DNA from: Microcella frigidaquae
Lineage (GTDB): Bacteria > Actinomycetota > Actinomycetes > Actinomycetales > Microbacteriaceae
NCBI RefSeq assembly: GCF_014200395.1
Contig: NZ_JACHBS010000001.1
Location: forward strand, 744,001 to 808,000
Reading direction: 5' to 3'
Length of the DNA: 64,000 nt
Part shown: positions 1 through 7,406 of the stretch, in pieces
Position numbering within the stretch: the first letter of the stretch is position 1
Layout: each line of letters begins with the position of its first letter
The notes under the pieces: model-generated
Told to the model about the DNA's origin: nothing
Database searches by the model: none
What the model saw: only the letters and a program-made list of their open reading frames with translations
Made by a program: the position numbers and the translations under genes

Positions 1-446
1 GCCCGCTTCCTCCGCTTGACCTCCCGCTGGTATTCGGTCGCCGCCTGCGTGCAGGACCTCCCTACCAGCGCGACACCCGGACACGCCTCCTTCAGCCGGC
101 ACCCGGCCGCATAGCCGCTCGTCGACCCGTGTCGCTCATCCGCGATCGCCGGAACCGCGGAAGGCTCTGCCGTCGGGCCCGGCTCAGGCGCGCTCCGCGG
201 AGCCTGCGCCACCAGCGCCCGCTTCTCCTCCGCCACCTTCGCGTCGAACTCCGCCAGCTGCACCGGCGTCATCCCCTCATCCACACGACGCCGATACCCG
301 TAGTCCGACTGGTAGCGGGTGTACGCCTGCATGCACGACAGCCGCCCCTCATCACCCTCCGGGCAGTGAGAGCCCTTGCAGCCCTGCCGATACCCGTCAG
401 GCGTCCCATGCGGGAAGCCGTCCTCCAACCTGTCTGCGACGCCCAT
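1..446 (-). CDS. Phage protein with duplicated HGT-GY-GC / C-P cysteine motif (3' end outside window)
   Basis: The reading frame starts at ATG 446 (overlapping the TGA of the upstream gene) and stays open to the window edge, giving at least 148 residues; it is cut by the boundary. Two similar modules are visible. The first is near residues 13-53, with HGTPDGYRQGC, a CP pair, SC and a Tyr/Arg-rich tail. The second, near residues 106-147, has HGSTSGYAAGC, another CP pair, SC and a Lys/Arg-rich tail. Spaced Cys and His residues suggest small metal-binding modules, which is inference. The linker between them is Ala/Pro/Glu-rich. No function is assigned. Confidence 0.7.
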   Translation of the reverse strand, partial: MGVADRLEDGFPHGTPDGYRQGCKGSHCPEGDEGRLSCMQAYTRYQSDYGYRRRVDEGMTPVQLAEFDAKVAEEKRALVAQAPRSAPEPGPTAEPSAVPAIADERHGSTSGYAAGCRLKEACPGVALVGRSCTQAATEYQREVKRRKR

Positions 447-697
447 CAGCGGGCCTCCTTCCACTTCTCGAGCTGATCCACCAGTTCGGTGGGGGTAGTC
501 GCACGCGCCTGCGTGCTGGGGAACACGACGTCGAAGCCGCGCGCGCTCGTCGACGCCCACGCGACGGTCGAGAACTCGCCGTCGACGATCTCGACGATGC
601 GGAACCGACCGGGCGCGTCGAGGGACACGGCGAGCTCGAAACCGGCGGTCTCGACGAGGTCGCGCAGCTTCGCTTCATGCCGCTCAGCGGGGCTCAT
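446..697 (-). CDS. Phage hypothetical protein, 83 aa
   Basis: Start ATG 697 overlaps the stop of the upstream gene as ATGA, and its own stop overlaps the next start, so it is translationally coupled on both sides. The protein is mixed alpha/beta in appearance, with a C-terminal helix ending QLEKWKEAR. No known domain is recognised. It belongs to the block of small leftward genes downstream of the recombination genes, which in actinophages often encode dispensable host-modulating proteins (inference from position only). Confidence 0.65.
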   Translation of the reverse strand: MSPAERHEAKLRDLVETAGFELAVSLDAPGRFRIVEIVDGEFSTVAWASTSARGFDVVFPSTQARATTPTELVDQLEKWKEAR

Positions 698-1068
698 CGG
701 TCGCTCCCGAGGATCGCGTCAGCCAGAGCGAGGGCGTCGCGGGCGTTCGACCAGACGGCGCGCTCGACACCGCCGCCGGCGATCTTCGCCTCGGCGCGCG
801 CGAGAGCCGCACGCAGGATGCTGATCTGCGCGTCGATGGTGCGGTGCAGCGTCACGATCAGCTCGGCGTCGTTCGGCTTCATGCCACCCGGCACCGGGAA
901 GAACGTCACCGTCGTTGCCGACATGAACGCGAACCCGTCAGCCTCCGAGTAGATGCGGGATTCCCCGGTCTCGGGCATGGACTCGAAGTCCCAGTCGCCG
1001 GGCGTGCACGCCGCACGCATCGACTCGAGCTTCTCGATCGCGGCCCGCAGCCGCTCGACGGGCGTCAC
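694..1068 (-). CDS. Phage hypothetical protein, 124 aa
   Basis: Coupled to both neighbours by four-base overlaps. The N-terminus (ERLRAAIEKLESM) and C-terminus (LRAALARAEAKI, then NARDALALADAIL) look helical, around a central beta-like stretch containing the GDWDFES motif. Short phage proteins with a GDW/GPW-type stretch of this kind are common in actinophage early regions, but no activity can be assigned. Start ATG 1068 is chosen because it sits on the upstream stop. Confidence 0.65.
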   Translation of the reverse strand: MTPVERLRAAIEKLESMRAACTPGDWDFESMPETGESRIYSEADGFAFMSATTVTFFPVPGGMKPNDAELIVTLHRTIDAQISILRAALARAEAKIAGGGVERAVWSNARDALALADAILGSDR

Positions 1069-1283
1069 GAGTCACCGCCAGCGACGAACCCGAACCACGC
1101 ATCCGCCAGATCGATCGGATCCAACGTCTCGCGCTCGAAGTAGCCCACGACGTCATCACCATCCGGACGGATCACCTCGATGCGACCGATCACCGGGTTC
1201 TGCGCGATCGCCGGCTGGACTTCGATCGGCTCCAACGCGTCAGCGATCGCCCGCAGGTCACTCGCGCTCAGCGGCAGCCTCAT
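1065..1283 (-). CDS. Phage hypothetical protein, 72 aa
   Basis: Small acidic protein starting at ATG 1283 and coupled to both neighbours by overlaps. The sequence begins with a helix (SASDLRAIADALEPIEV) and ends with a DLADAWFGF segment. No cysteine cluster or membrane segment is present and no family is recognised. The gene is supported by frame continuity and tight operon packing. Confidence 0.6.
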   Translation of the reverse strand: MRLPLSASDLRAIADALEPIEVQPAIAQNPVIGRIEVIRPDGDDVVGYFERETLDPIDLADAWFGFVAGGDS

Positions 1284-1510
1284 CGGGTCACCACCGTGAC
1301 CGTCGACGACGGAGCCACACGCACCCGCTCACGACCACCCGGCACCTGCAACTCCAACGTCACCACCGCGCCCGGCCCATGCACCGCCTTCCCATGCACA
1401 ACCAGCACCAACTTCCCCTCCCGATCGCCACCGATCTGCGGCACCCGCACCCGACGGCCCAACACCGACGCGTTCAGCAGGCCCGCCTGCACGTCCTTCT
1501 CCTCAGCCAC
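1280..1510 (-). CDS. Phage hypothetical protein, 76 aa (GTG start)
   Basis: The start is GTG 1510-1508, overlapping the TAG stop of the upstream gene by one base; a longer frame upstream is a shadow of that gene. The product begins MAEEKDVQAGLLNASVLGRR and continues with alternating hydrophobic residues (KLVLVVHG, VTLELQVPG), suggesting a small all-beta fold. No family is recognised. The choice of start rests on the packing pattern of the operon rather than on a strong ribosome-binding site. Confidence 0.6.
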   Translation of the reverse strand: MAEEKDVQAGLLNASVLGRRVRVPQIGGDREGKLVLVVHGKAVHGPGAVVTLELQVPGGRERVRVAPSSTVTVVTR

Positions 1511-1773
1511 TACGACTCCCTCCGAACCTTCTCCGCCACCGCCAGAGCAGCCCCCAACGGGGCGTCTCCCGCGGCGAGCGCCGCCTCTGCCTCGGCCTCC
1601 AGCCACTCCGCCACCTGCCGGGCCACGAACGTCCGTGAGAACCCCAACTCGTCGAGGCGCACCATCGCCGACCGCAACTGCGACGACTGCACCGGCTGGT
1701 ACCGTTCGACGTCGTCCGCCGCCTCCCGCAGCAGGCGCGCCGCCTCCACCAGCACGTTGATCTCGTCCATCAC
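1510..1773 (-). CDS. Phage hypothetical helical protein, 87 aa
   Basis: Begins at 1773, overlapping the previous stop. The sequence is almost wholly helical (MDEINVLVEAARLLREAADD; EWLEAEAEAALAAGDA). It has an Arg/Asp-rich middle and no cysteines. No conserved domain is recognised. It is packed between two other short leftward genes in the same presumed transcript. Confidence 0.62.
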   Translation of the reverse strand: MMDEINVLVEAARLLREAADDVERYQPVQSSQLRSAMVRLDELGFSRTFVARQVAEWLEAEAEAALAAGDAPLGAALAVAEKVRRES

Positions 1774-2063
1774 CGGCTCCCCTCATCGAGGTGCTCGAGC
1801 AGCTCGCGGCAGAACCGCTGCACCGCCTCACGCGTCGCCCGCATATCCGGGTCGTCCTTCTCCGCCAGCAGCAGCCGCTCAGCGACGAGGGGGAACTGCA
1901 TCGCGTATCGGCCGCTCGCGAGCGCGTAGGCGCCGAGCAGGTCTGCCTGGTGCTGGCTGTGCTGGTGCGCGAGCCGCTCGCCCAGCGCCGCCCAGTCGTT
2001 GACCCTGAGAGTCACCTCGACTTCGATGCCGTCCACAGACGCGCGCTGGCCGCTCACCACCAC
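1770..2063 (-). CDS. Phage hypothetical protein, 97 aa
   Basis: Overlaps both neighbours. The first 30 residues appear beta (VDGIEVEVTLRVNDW) and the rest helical, with a His/Gln stretch (AHQHSQHQADLLGAYAL). The sequence suggests a small soluble protein. No family is recognised, and no catalytic motif is evident. Confidence 0.62.
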   Translation of the reverse strand: MVVSGQRASVDGIEVEVTLRVNDWAALGERLAHQHSQHQADLLGAYALASGRYAMQFPLVAERLLLAEKDDPDMRATREAVQRFCRELLEHLDEGSR

Positions 2064-2434
2064 ACCTCGACCGCGATCTGACTATTCCCCGCGACGTGAG
2101 CACCCTCGTGCCCCGCCTGCCACGTGCACGGCCGCCCGTCCCGCGGCGAGCGAGCACCGCAGTACCCGGCATCCGGGTAGTCCGGCGTCGGGTCCGGACC
2201 GCCCGCCCGCACCTCCATGCCACCCTCCGACGGCAGCGCCGAGTCGTCGACGAACTCGCCCACGCTCCCCGCCAGCGCCTCGCAGGCCGCCCGCACCGCC
2301 TCAGCCACATCGAGCAGCGCGTGCACGATCGCGAGCTGCACATCGACCGGCGCGCCCGAATGCGTCAGCATCCCCTCACGCAGCTCGCCGAGCAGCCGCT
2401 CAGCCTCAGCCCCGTGATCCATGCCCGCGCTCAT
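2054..2434 (-). CDS. Phage protein with C-terminal Cys/His cluster, 126 aa
   Basis: The N-terminal two thirds are helical (AERLLGELREGML; VHALLDVAEAVRAACEALAG). The C-terminus carries YCGARSPRDGRPCTWQAGHE followed by another His. This C-x9-C-x5-H-x4-H pattern is typical of the small zinc-knuckle tails seen in many actinophage early proteins. Zinc binding is inference. The stop lies inside the downstream gene's start region, in keeping with the operon's overlaps. Confidence 0.65.
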   Translation of the reverse strand: MSAGMDHGAEAERLLGELREGMLTHSGAPVDVQLAIVHALLDVAEAVRAACEALAGSVGEFVDDSALPSEGGMEVRAGGPDPTPDYPDAGYCGARSPRDGRPCTWQAGHEGAHVAGNSQIAVEVWW

Positions 2435-3087
2435 GCTTCACGCCCCGTCCCGGCGAGACGGAACGTCGCCTCCACCATCCGCGCCTGCGTCTGCGCCGCC
2501 GACGTCGTGGTCTCCGACGCCCGCGACACCGCCCGCACATAGTTCAGGACCGTCTCCGCGTCATCCACCGCCCGCGCCAGCGACTCCGTCTGCAGGTAAA
2601 CGTCCGCGTCCCGCTGATCAGCCGACCGCCCCAGCGACCGCTGACGGGCGTGCGCACGACGACGCTCCAGCTCGTGCTTCAGCGCCTTCCACGCCCGCTC
2701 CGCCTCACGAATCAGCCGAGCACCCTCAGCCACCCCATGCTTCGCCCACTCCAGGTCATCGATCACCTGATCCGGCGTCTTGATCTGCCCCGCCGTCGGC
2801 TGTGGCGCCAACCGCGTGCGAATCAGATCGGCACGCTCCTCCTGCAGCGACGGATCCGCCACCGGTCGGCCTGCCATGTCCGTGAGCACCTGCCCGTCGA
2901 CGAGCACCAGGTGACGCTCGAACCGCACCACCGGCGCCGACACCACCACGGGGTCGATGGACTTCTCGACCGGCACCGAAGGCTCGTTGTCCTCTGCCGG
3001 CGGCACGTCGAACGCGAACGCGCGCGCCTTCGCCGCCTCCTCCACCGTCAGCTCGGGCGTGTGCGCCTCACCCCTCGGCGCGGCCAT
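2431..3087 (-). CDS. Phage protein of the recombination block, 218 aa, coiled coil
   Basis: Directly follows the Bet/RecT gene (ATG 3087 overlaps its stop). Residues 1-60 are Pro/Glu/Val-rich and probably flexible. Residues 85-205 form long charged helices (IREAERAWKALKHELERRR; ESLARAVDDAETVLNYVRAV), suggesting a coiled coil. Its position immediately behind the annealase suggests a role in phage DNA metabolism, but this is inference and no domain is recognised. Confidence 0.65.
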   Translation of the reverse strand: MAAPRGEAHTPELTVEEAAKARAFAFDVPPAEDNEPSVPVEKSIDPVVVSAPVVRFERHLVLVDGQVLTDMAGRPVADPSLQEERADLIRTRLAPQPTAGQIKTPDQVIDDLEWAKHGVAEGARLIREAERAWKALKHELERRRAHARQRSLGRSADQRDADVYLQTESLARAVDDAETVLNYVRAVSRASETTTSAAQTQARMVEATFRLAGTGREA

Positions 3088-4316
3088 CAGATCACCTCGT
3101 CATCGTCAGCGACGACCTCGGCGTCAAGCACCGCGGGCGACCCCTGCCACCGGTCATCACCCGCATCCTCAGCCCACGACGCGCCCTCCACCGGCGCCAC
3201 CGCCGACAGCGACCGGTACATCTCCTCCAGCTGACCGACCACCTCGTCAGCCGCACCAGCCGTCGACGCCTCGATGATCAGCGCCCGCAGCTGCTCCGCA
3301 TCCAGAGCGCGCCCCTCACGCAGCCAGTCGCGCGGCTTCACCTTCGTCGGCTTCGCCTCCACCAGCGGCGGCGTCGTCTCCTCCAGGGCTTCCTTCGCCT
3401 TCCAGAGCGCCTGCTCGACGGTCTGCCCGACACCCTGGAACGTGACCGGCTCAGCGAACGCGCCGACCCGCTGCGCCTCCCGGTACAGGAACCGCAGACC
3501 GTCGAGGTCAGTGACCTGCTCGAGCTCGGCCGCCCAGTCACGCGCGGGAGCCTCCGGCGCCGACGCAACGCGAGCAGCCTGCGCACGCTGGTTGCGGATC
3601 ACCGCTCCCGGGTGAGTCTCGACCACGTCGCCGTCAGGCCCGACGCCGAGCTCACGCGTCACCGGCGTCTCACGCTCGACCAGAGCGCCACCCGCCTGCT
3701 GCATCTCCTCTGACGAGTACAACCCCGACAGGTCCTGCGGGAACGCCTTCCGAAGCGCCAGCATCTCAGCGCACTTCGCCAGCATCAGCGGCCCCATCTT
3801 CGACCACATCGCCGACGGCTTCTTCTCCCCCGTCTTGCGACCGTTCTCCCACACGTCGTCGTACACCGCGTACGCATCCCACAAGGCGATCGCGTACAGC
3901 GGCTCCTTGAACGACTTCCGCAGCACACCCACACGGGCGGCCTTCGGCGGGTCAGAGGACAGCCACACCTGCGTCCACGTCACCCCGTCGCTGGTGAACT
4001 CCGGCGTCGTCTGCCCCGCGTACTCGCCCGACCGCTCCGCCACCAGGCGTGCGCCGTCGATCGAGATCTGGATCTGCCACTTCAGCTGACCCTTCGACTT
4101 CCGCGCGATGCAGTAGATCTGCCGCGCCAGCGGGTTCAGCTGCGTCTGCGCGCAGTGCGCCAGGAACGCGGCCACCACGGGCCGCTCCGCCAGCGTCTTC
4201 TGTCCGGTCTGCGAATCCGTGTGCACGAGGCCAGCGGCCTCCACGATCGCCTTCTCCTCGTCGTTCCACTCGTGCACGTTGCTCGTCGTCGGCAACGCCA
4301 GGGTCGTGCTCGTCAT
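3087..4316 (-). CDS. bet: Bet/RecT-family single-strand annealing protein
   Basis: Phage recombinase that coats single-stranded DNA and anneals complementary strands. Residues 45-210 show the lambda Bet/RecT signature blocks in order: FLAHCAQTQLNPLARQIYCI, then QISIDGARLVAERSGEYAGQ, the PPKAARVGVLRK stretch, MWSKMGPLMLAKCAEMLALR and KAFPQDLSGLYSSEEM. The remaining 200 residues are an Ala/Glu-rich helical tail, making the protein (409 aa) longer than lambda Bet (about 260 aa). It lies just downstream of a YqaJ exonuclease, the usual partner that makes the 3' overhangs on which annealases act. A GA-rich leader (AGAGAGAAGAAC) precedes its ATG. Confidence 0.95.
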   Translation of the reverse strand: MTSTTLALPTTSNVHEWNDEEKAIVEAAGLVHTDSQTGQKTLAERPVVAAFLAHCAQTQLNPLARQIYCIARKSKGQLKWQIQISIDGARLVAERSGEYAGQTTPEFTSDGVTWTQVWLSSDPPKAARVGVLRKSFKEPLYAIALWDAYAVYDDVWENGRKTGEKKPSAMWSKMGPLMLAKCAEMLALRKAFPQDLSGLYSSEEMQQAGGALVERETPVTRELGVGPDGDVVETHPGAVIRNQRAQAARVASAPEAPARDWAAELEQVTDLDGLRFLYREAQRVGAFAEPVTFQGVGQTVEQALWKAKEALEETTPPLVEAKPTKVKPRDWLREGRALDAEQLRALIIEASTAGAADEVVGQLEEMYRSLSAVAPVEGASWAEDAGDDRWQGSPAVLDAEVVADDDEVI

Positions 4317-4401
4317 GTTCTTCTCTCTCTCGTCGGGTCTTGCTTGTTGCTTCGGGAGGGTGCGGCCGCCCCCACCCCTGTGGACGACCGCGCCCCGTCT
4401 G
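4317..4401 (-). promoter_or_regulatory. Leader of the annealase gene with GA-rich ribosome-binding site
   Basis: This 85-base gap is one of only three breaks in the leftward operon. Immediately upstream of the ATG at 4316 reads CGAGAGAGAAGAAC, a long purine-rich Shine-Dalgarno-like tract. Closely similar tracts occur before the genes at 5938 and 7345. The rest of the gap is G/C-rich with a GGGGTGGGGGCGGCC stretch and could hold an internal promoter, but no clear -10/-35 pair is seen. Confidence 0.5.
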
Positions 4402-5460
4402 TCACCGCTTCGGCTTCACCGCCGTCACGGTCAGCCGCGACCGGCCCTTCTCGGGCTCTCCCGGCTTCGTGAACTTCGCCTTGTGCTCCGCCCACCGCGC
4501 CATCACGCCAGCGATCCGCTCGGACTCCTGGCTGGCCTGCAGCACCTCGTCCCAGAGCGCGGGATCGGCCTCGACAGCGGCGACCTCGTCGAAGGCGTCG
4601 GGGGTCGTCACCTCGCCGGGCGTGTACGTGATGCGCGCGAGCACCGACTCCTGCTGGAACGGCACACCACGCTCATCGAGCAGCATCTGCAGCCGTTTCC
4701 ACGCGGGCTCCTTCAGGGCCTTCGCTTCCGCCTCCAGCTCACGGCCGCGCAGCACGTTCACGGCGAGCGTGTCGAGCTCCTCGTCGATGTCGGCCTCGAC
4801 GAACGCCTCAGCGCCCATCTCGTCCAGCACGGCGAGGAACTCGTCGGCGATCGCCGCCAGCTCGGCCAGCAGGCTCCCGTGCTCCTCCGCCGAGAACCAG
4901 CCGAAACCGGTCTCGCCCGGAACGAACGGGTCATCGTCCGTTCCGGCGCCGAGCCGCTGCTCGTGGGCGAACAGGCAGAGGGTCGCGCCGACGACGTACA
5001 TCTGCCACACCATCTGCGCCAGGTAGCCGGTCGCGAGGAACGCGTCCGAGCCGGGCGCGATGTCCTTCCCCGATGTCTTGATCTCCGCGATCACCAGGTC
5101 CGCGACGAGCCCCGAGCCGATGCCGTCAGGGCTGGCCAGGTGCCGCGGGTTCTCCGCAGCACGCACCAGCCGCGACTCGGGCTCGATCCCATACCTGGTG
5201 CGCACGAGCTCGGCGATGATCGGCTCCCGCTCCTTACCCCACGCCGTGTACTTGTTCCCCGAGAACGAATCCGCACGACGGCCGAGCTTCTTCTCCGCCA
5301 TCTCACGCATCGCCAGCACGCGACGGCCCGGGTCCAGCAGCCACAGGTCGCGCACCTCGGTCGCGGTGATGCCCTGCCGGCGAGCGGCGAGCCACTCCTC
5401 CCGGTCAGCATCGGACGGGCCGAACCGGTCAGCCAGATCCTCCAGCACCGCCGCGCTCAT
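4402..5460 (-). CDS. YqaJ-type (lambda Exo-like) phage exonuclease
   Basis: A PD-(D/E)XK exonuclease of the YqaJ viral recombinase family, expected to resect double-stranded DNA 5' to 3' for the annealase downstream. Visible motifs are EEWLAARRQGITATE near residue 22 (the family's N-terminal helix and Gly-Ile-Thr-Ala loop), KYTAWGKEREPI near residue 70, the metal site HLASPDGIG near residue 108, VIAEIKTSGKD near residue 123 (E-x-K), and the QMVWQMYVVGA helix. Length (352 aa) fits the family. The start overlaps the stop of the upstream 57-aa gene. Confidence 0.93.
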   Translation of the reverse strand: MSAAVLEDLADRFGPSDADREEWLAARRQGITATEVRDLWLLDPGRRVLAMREMAEKKLGRRADSFSGNKYTAWGKEREPIIAELVRTRYGIEPESRLVRAAENPRHLASPDGIGSGLVADLVIAEIKTSGKDIAPGSDAFLATGYLAQMVWQMYVVGATLCLFAHEQRLGAGTDDDPFVPGETGFGWFSAEEHGSLLAELAAIADEFLAVLDEMGAEAFVEADIDEELDTLAVNVLRGRELEAEAKALKEPAWKRLQMLLDERGVPFQQESVLARITYTPGEVTTPDAFDEVAAVEADPALWDEVLQASQESERIAGVMARWAEHKAKFTKPGEPEKGRSRLTVTAVKPKR

Positions 5461-5630
5461 GCCTGCACCTCACGCTCGACGAGCACGCCGTTCTTGAGCT
5501 GCTCGAAGTACGCCGCGCGCCGCGCCTCCCACTCCGCGCGCGCGACATCCGCGCGAGCCGCCCGCTGCTGCTTGTCGTGCGCGCGCTGCTCCGTCGTGCG
5601 CCGCTGGCGCCGCTGTGCACGGGCGCCCAT
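5457..5630 (-). CDS. Phage small basic protein, 57 aa
   Basis: ATG 5630 overlaps the preceding TGA, and the frame ends at TGA 5459-5457, which overlaps the ATG of the exonuclease gene. The product starts MGARAQRRQRRTTEQRAHDK and is strongly basic in its first 35 residues, then reads AYFEQLKNGVLVEREVQA. It looks like one charged helix. No family is recognised. Translational coupling to the exonuclease on one side and the 102-aa gene on the other supports its reality. Confidence 0.6.
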   Translation of the reverse strand: MGARAQRRQRRTTEQRAHDKQQRAARADVARAEWEARRAAYFEQLKNGVLVEREVQA

Positions 5631-5938
5631 CACTCATCGCCCTCCGCGTCCTCAGCAGCGAAGTCCAGATCCAGCTGGTCCTCACCCGTCCGCGCCTTGT
5701 ACGCCGCCTGCTGCAGCGCCTCCGCCGCCTCCCGATCCGCACCCAGAATCGGCTCGATGTGCTTCACATACAGCACCGGATACCGCTCGTCCTTCTTCAG
5801 ATCGTCGACGACCTTCGCCACCGCATAGGTGACGATCGCGGTCACCGTCTGCTGCTGGTCATCGAGCAGGTCGTCCTCGAGGTTCTCGAGCCCGTTGTGC
5901 TGGTCCTTCGGACGAGCGGGCTGAATCTGCACCGTCAT
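5630..5938 (-). CDS. Phage acidic protein next to the exonuclease, 102 aa
   Basis: Acidic protein with a middle region HPxx-free but well ordered: ATVTAIVTYAVAKVV-like helix near residues 30-47, then KDERYPVLYVKHIEPILG, and a C-terminus DLDFAAEDAEGDE. A GA-rich leader (AAGAGAGAACCCAC) precedes ATG 5938. Position directly upstream of the exonuclease and annealase genes suggests participation in the same DNA-processing module (inference). No domain is recognised with confidence. Confidence 0.62.
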   Translation of the reverse strand: MTVQIQPARPKDQHNGLENLEDDLLDDQQQTVTAIVTYAVAKVVDDLKKDERYPVLYVKHIEPILGADREAAEALQQAAYKARTGEDQLDLDFAAEDAEGDE

Positions 5939-5960
5939 GTGTGGGTTCTCTCTTCCTGGG

Positions 5961-6482
5961 TTACGGCCACCGCGCGGATGTCATCGCGCGGGCCTGTTTG
6001 GTGTTGATCTCGCCGTCCACCGGCGAGCCGAGCCACCGACACCCCATGCCCATCAGGGCCAGAGCGTCAGCGATGTTGTCGTCCCGCACCTCGACGTGCG
6101 GGTGCGCGGTTCGCATTGCGGCGACCACGTCGGCCTTGTCCGCGTTGCCGTTCCCGGTCGCGTACATCGCGCGCGTCTTGGCTGCGACGATCGCCACGCG
6201 GCCGCGGGAGCAGAGCTGGTCGTAGAGCATCCCGAACAGCCACGCCCGCTCGAGCACCAGGCCCGAGTTGTGGCGAGGGATGTAGGGCATCTCGAGCACG
6301 TAGAGGTCGCAGGCGGGCGCGAACGTCACCACCCGGCCGACGATGTACCGCACCGCCTGCCGGATGCCGGCGACGCCTTCGCCGAGGTCGGCGCGCACGA
6401 GCGCGGTCACCGTCTCCCCGTCCGCGTGGAGCGCCAGGCCCGTGCCGCGCAGCGACTGGTCGACGCCGAGCACCGCGGTCAC
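5961..6482 (-). CDS. RuvC-like Holliday junction resolvase (phage type)
   Basis: An RNase H-fold nuclease expected to resolve four-way junctions during phage recombination or packaging. The four acidic positions of RuvC are visible: GVDQS at the N-terminus (Asp 7), VLEMPYI near residue 67 (Glu), and DDNIADALALM near residue 144 with two Asp residues. The start is GTG 6482, which overlaps the TGA of the upstream gene as GTGA; a longer frame reaching 6788 is a shadow. At 173 aa it matches bacterial RuvC length. It completes an exonuclease-annealase-resolvase set. Confidence 0.88.
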   Translation of the reverse strand: MTAVLGVDQSLRGTGLALHADGETVTALVRADLGEGVAGIRQAVRYIVGRVVTFAPACDLYVLEMPYIPRHNSGLVLERAWLFGMLYDQLCSRGRVAIVAAKTRAMYATGNGNADKADVVAAMRTAHPHVEVRDDNIADALALMGMGCRWLGSPVDGEINTKQARAMTSARWP

Positions 6483-6781
6483 GACGACACCCGCAGCGGC
6501 TCGAACGCGTAGATCTCCGGACCGGGCCCCTCCGCCCCGCAGGACGTGCAAACCATCTGTCGAGGAGCCAGCGCCTCCGCTCGATGCGGCTCGCACGTCA
6601 ACCCGAAGACCCTGCAGGAGCGGCACCGGATGATGCCGACCGCGGGACGACCGCACGGCCGCGACACCGGACCGCACACCCACACGCCGAGAACGCGGAT
6701 CATCTGCTGCACGCGCATCTCGCACCCCTGCTCGAAGTCGAGGTGCTCGATCGTCTCCACCTCGACGTTGACCGCGGTCAC
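6479..6781 (-). CDS. Phage zinc-ribbon-like protein, 100 aa
   Basis: Starts at GTG 6781 and is coupled to both neighbours by GTGA overlaps. Residues 47-85 carry cysteines in CRSC, then TCEPHR, then CTSC. This C-x2-C / C-x2-H / C-x2-C arrangement points to a zinc-binding domain. The N-terminal 40 residues include a helix with the FEQGCEMRVQQMIRVLGVW segment. Function is unknown; an accessory role to the adjacent resolvase is only a guess. Confidence 0.65.
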   Translation of the reverse strand: MTAVNVEVETIEHLDFEQGCEMRVQQMIRVLGVWVCGPVSRPCGRPAVGIIRCRSCRVFGLTCEPHRAEALAPRQMVCTSCGAEGPGPEIYAFEPLRVSS

Positions 6782-6864
6782 GAGTCACCGCCGAACGCGC
6801 GATCAGCCCAGACGGCCCAGCCCACGACCGCGGCGACCAGGGACACCACCAGCAGCGCGGTCAC
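6778..6864 (-). CDS. Tiny phage membrane protein, 28 aa
   Basis: The frame runs from GTG 6864 to TGA 6780-6778 and encodes a single hydrophobic segment (MTALLVVSLVAAVVGWAVWA) followed by a short DRAFGGDS tail. Its start overlaps the TGA of the upstream gene and its stop overlaps the GTG of the downstream gene, both as GTGA. Such exact coupling on both sides is hard to explain unless the frame is translated. It is a predicted single-pass inner-membrane peptide, function unknown. Confidence 0.55.
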   Translation of the reverse strand: MTALLVVSLVAAVVGWAVWADRAFGGDS

Positions 6865-7076
6865 GAGCGCGACCCCTCACGGCGAAGACGCGCCACCTGC
6901 GACGGCCAGCACGGGCACAGCGGCCGATTACAGGTGCGGCCATACCCGTGCGGCCACTTCCGCCGCCACTCCACGAGGCCGCCGATGATCGCGACCACGA
7001 TGCCGAGCACGATCAGCACGGCCAGCGCCGGCCACACCGCCGCCAGCTGCACCGCCAGCGCATCCGCCGCCGCCAT
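6861..7076 (-). CDS. Phage single-pass membrane protein with Cys tail, 71 aa
   Basis: The N-terminal helix AAVWPALAVLIVLGIVVAII (residues 12-31) is a clear membrane segment. It is followed by WRRKWPHGYG and a CNRPLCPC cluster. By the positive-inside rule the Arg/Lys-rich C-terminus would lie in the cytoplasm, placing the cysteines there. Coupled to neighbours by overlaps. Unrecognised family. Confidence 0.62.
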   Translation of the reverse strand: MAAADALAVQLAAVWPALAVLIVLGIVVAIIGGLVEWRRKWPHGYGRTCNRPLCPCWPSQVARLRREGSRS

Positions 7077-7345
7077 CAGAGCGCCGCCTTCGCGATCGAC
7101 CGCAGCTCCTCGAAGCCACCCTCCGTCAGCTGCGCGAGGTTCATCGCGCCGACAATCTCGGGGAACCCCTTCGCCAGCAGCGCGCGGTTCTCCTGGTCAG
7201 CCGAAGACACGGTCAGCATCAGCCGCTGGCGGAACATGCCCGGCTCGACGCCGTACACGCTGTCGCCGAAGTGCCACAGCACATGCCGGACGACATCGAG
7301 CGGGAGGCCGCGGTTCTCAACCAGCGGCGGAGTGGACTGGACCAT
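7076..7345 (-). CDS. Phage hypothetical protein, 89 aa
   Basis: A soluble protein starting MVQSTPPLVENRGLPLDVV and containing VLWHFGDSVYGVEPGMF, with a helical C-terminus. The ATG at 7345 is preceded by a GA-rich tract (AGAGAAGAGAACCCG) like those before two other genes in this operon, which decides the start. No family is recognised. Confidence 0.62.
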   Translation of the reverse strand: MVQSTPPLVENRGLPLDVVRHVLWHFGDSVYGVEPGMFRQRLMLTVSSADQENRALLAKGFPEIVGAMNLAQLTEGGFEELRSIAKAAL

Positions 7346-7406
7346 CGGGTTCTCTTCTCTCTCAGGTGGGAGCCGGCCGCCGTCGGGGGGCAGCCGGCCA
7401 GGAAGG

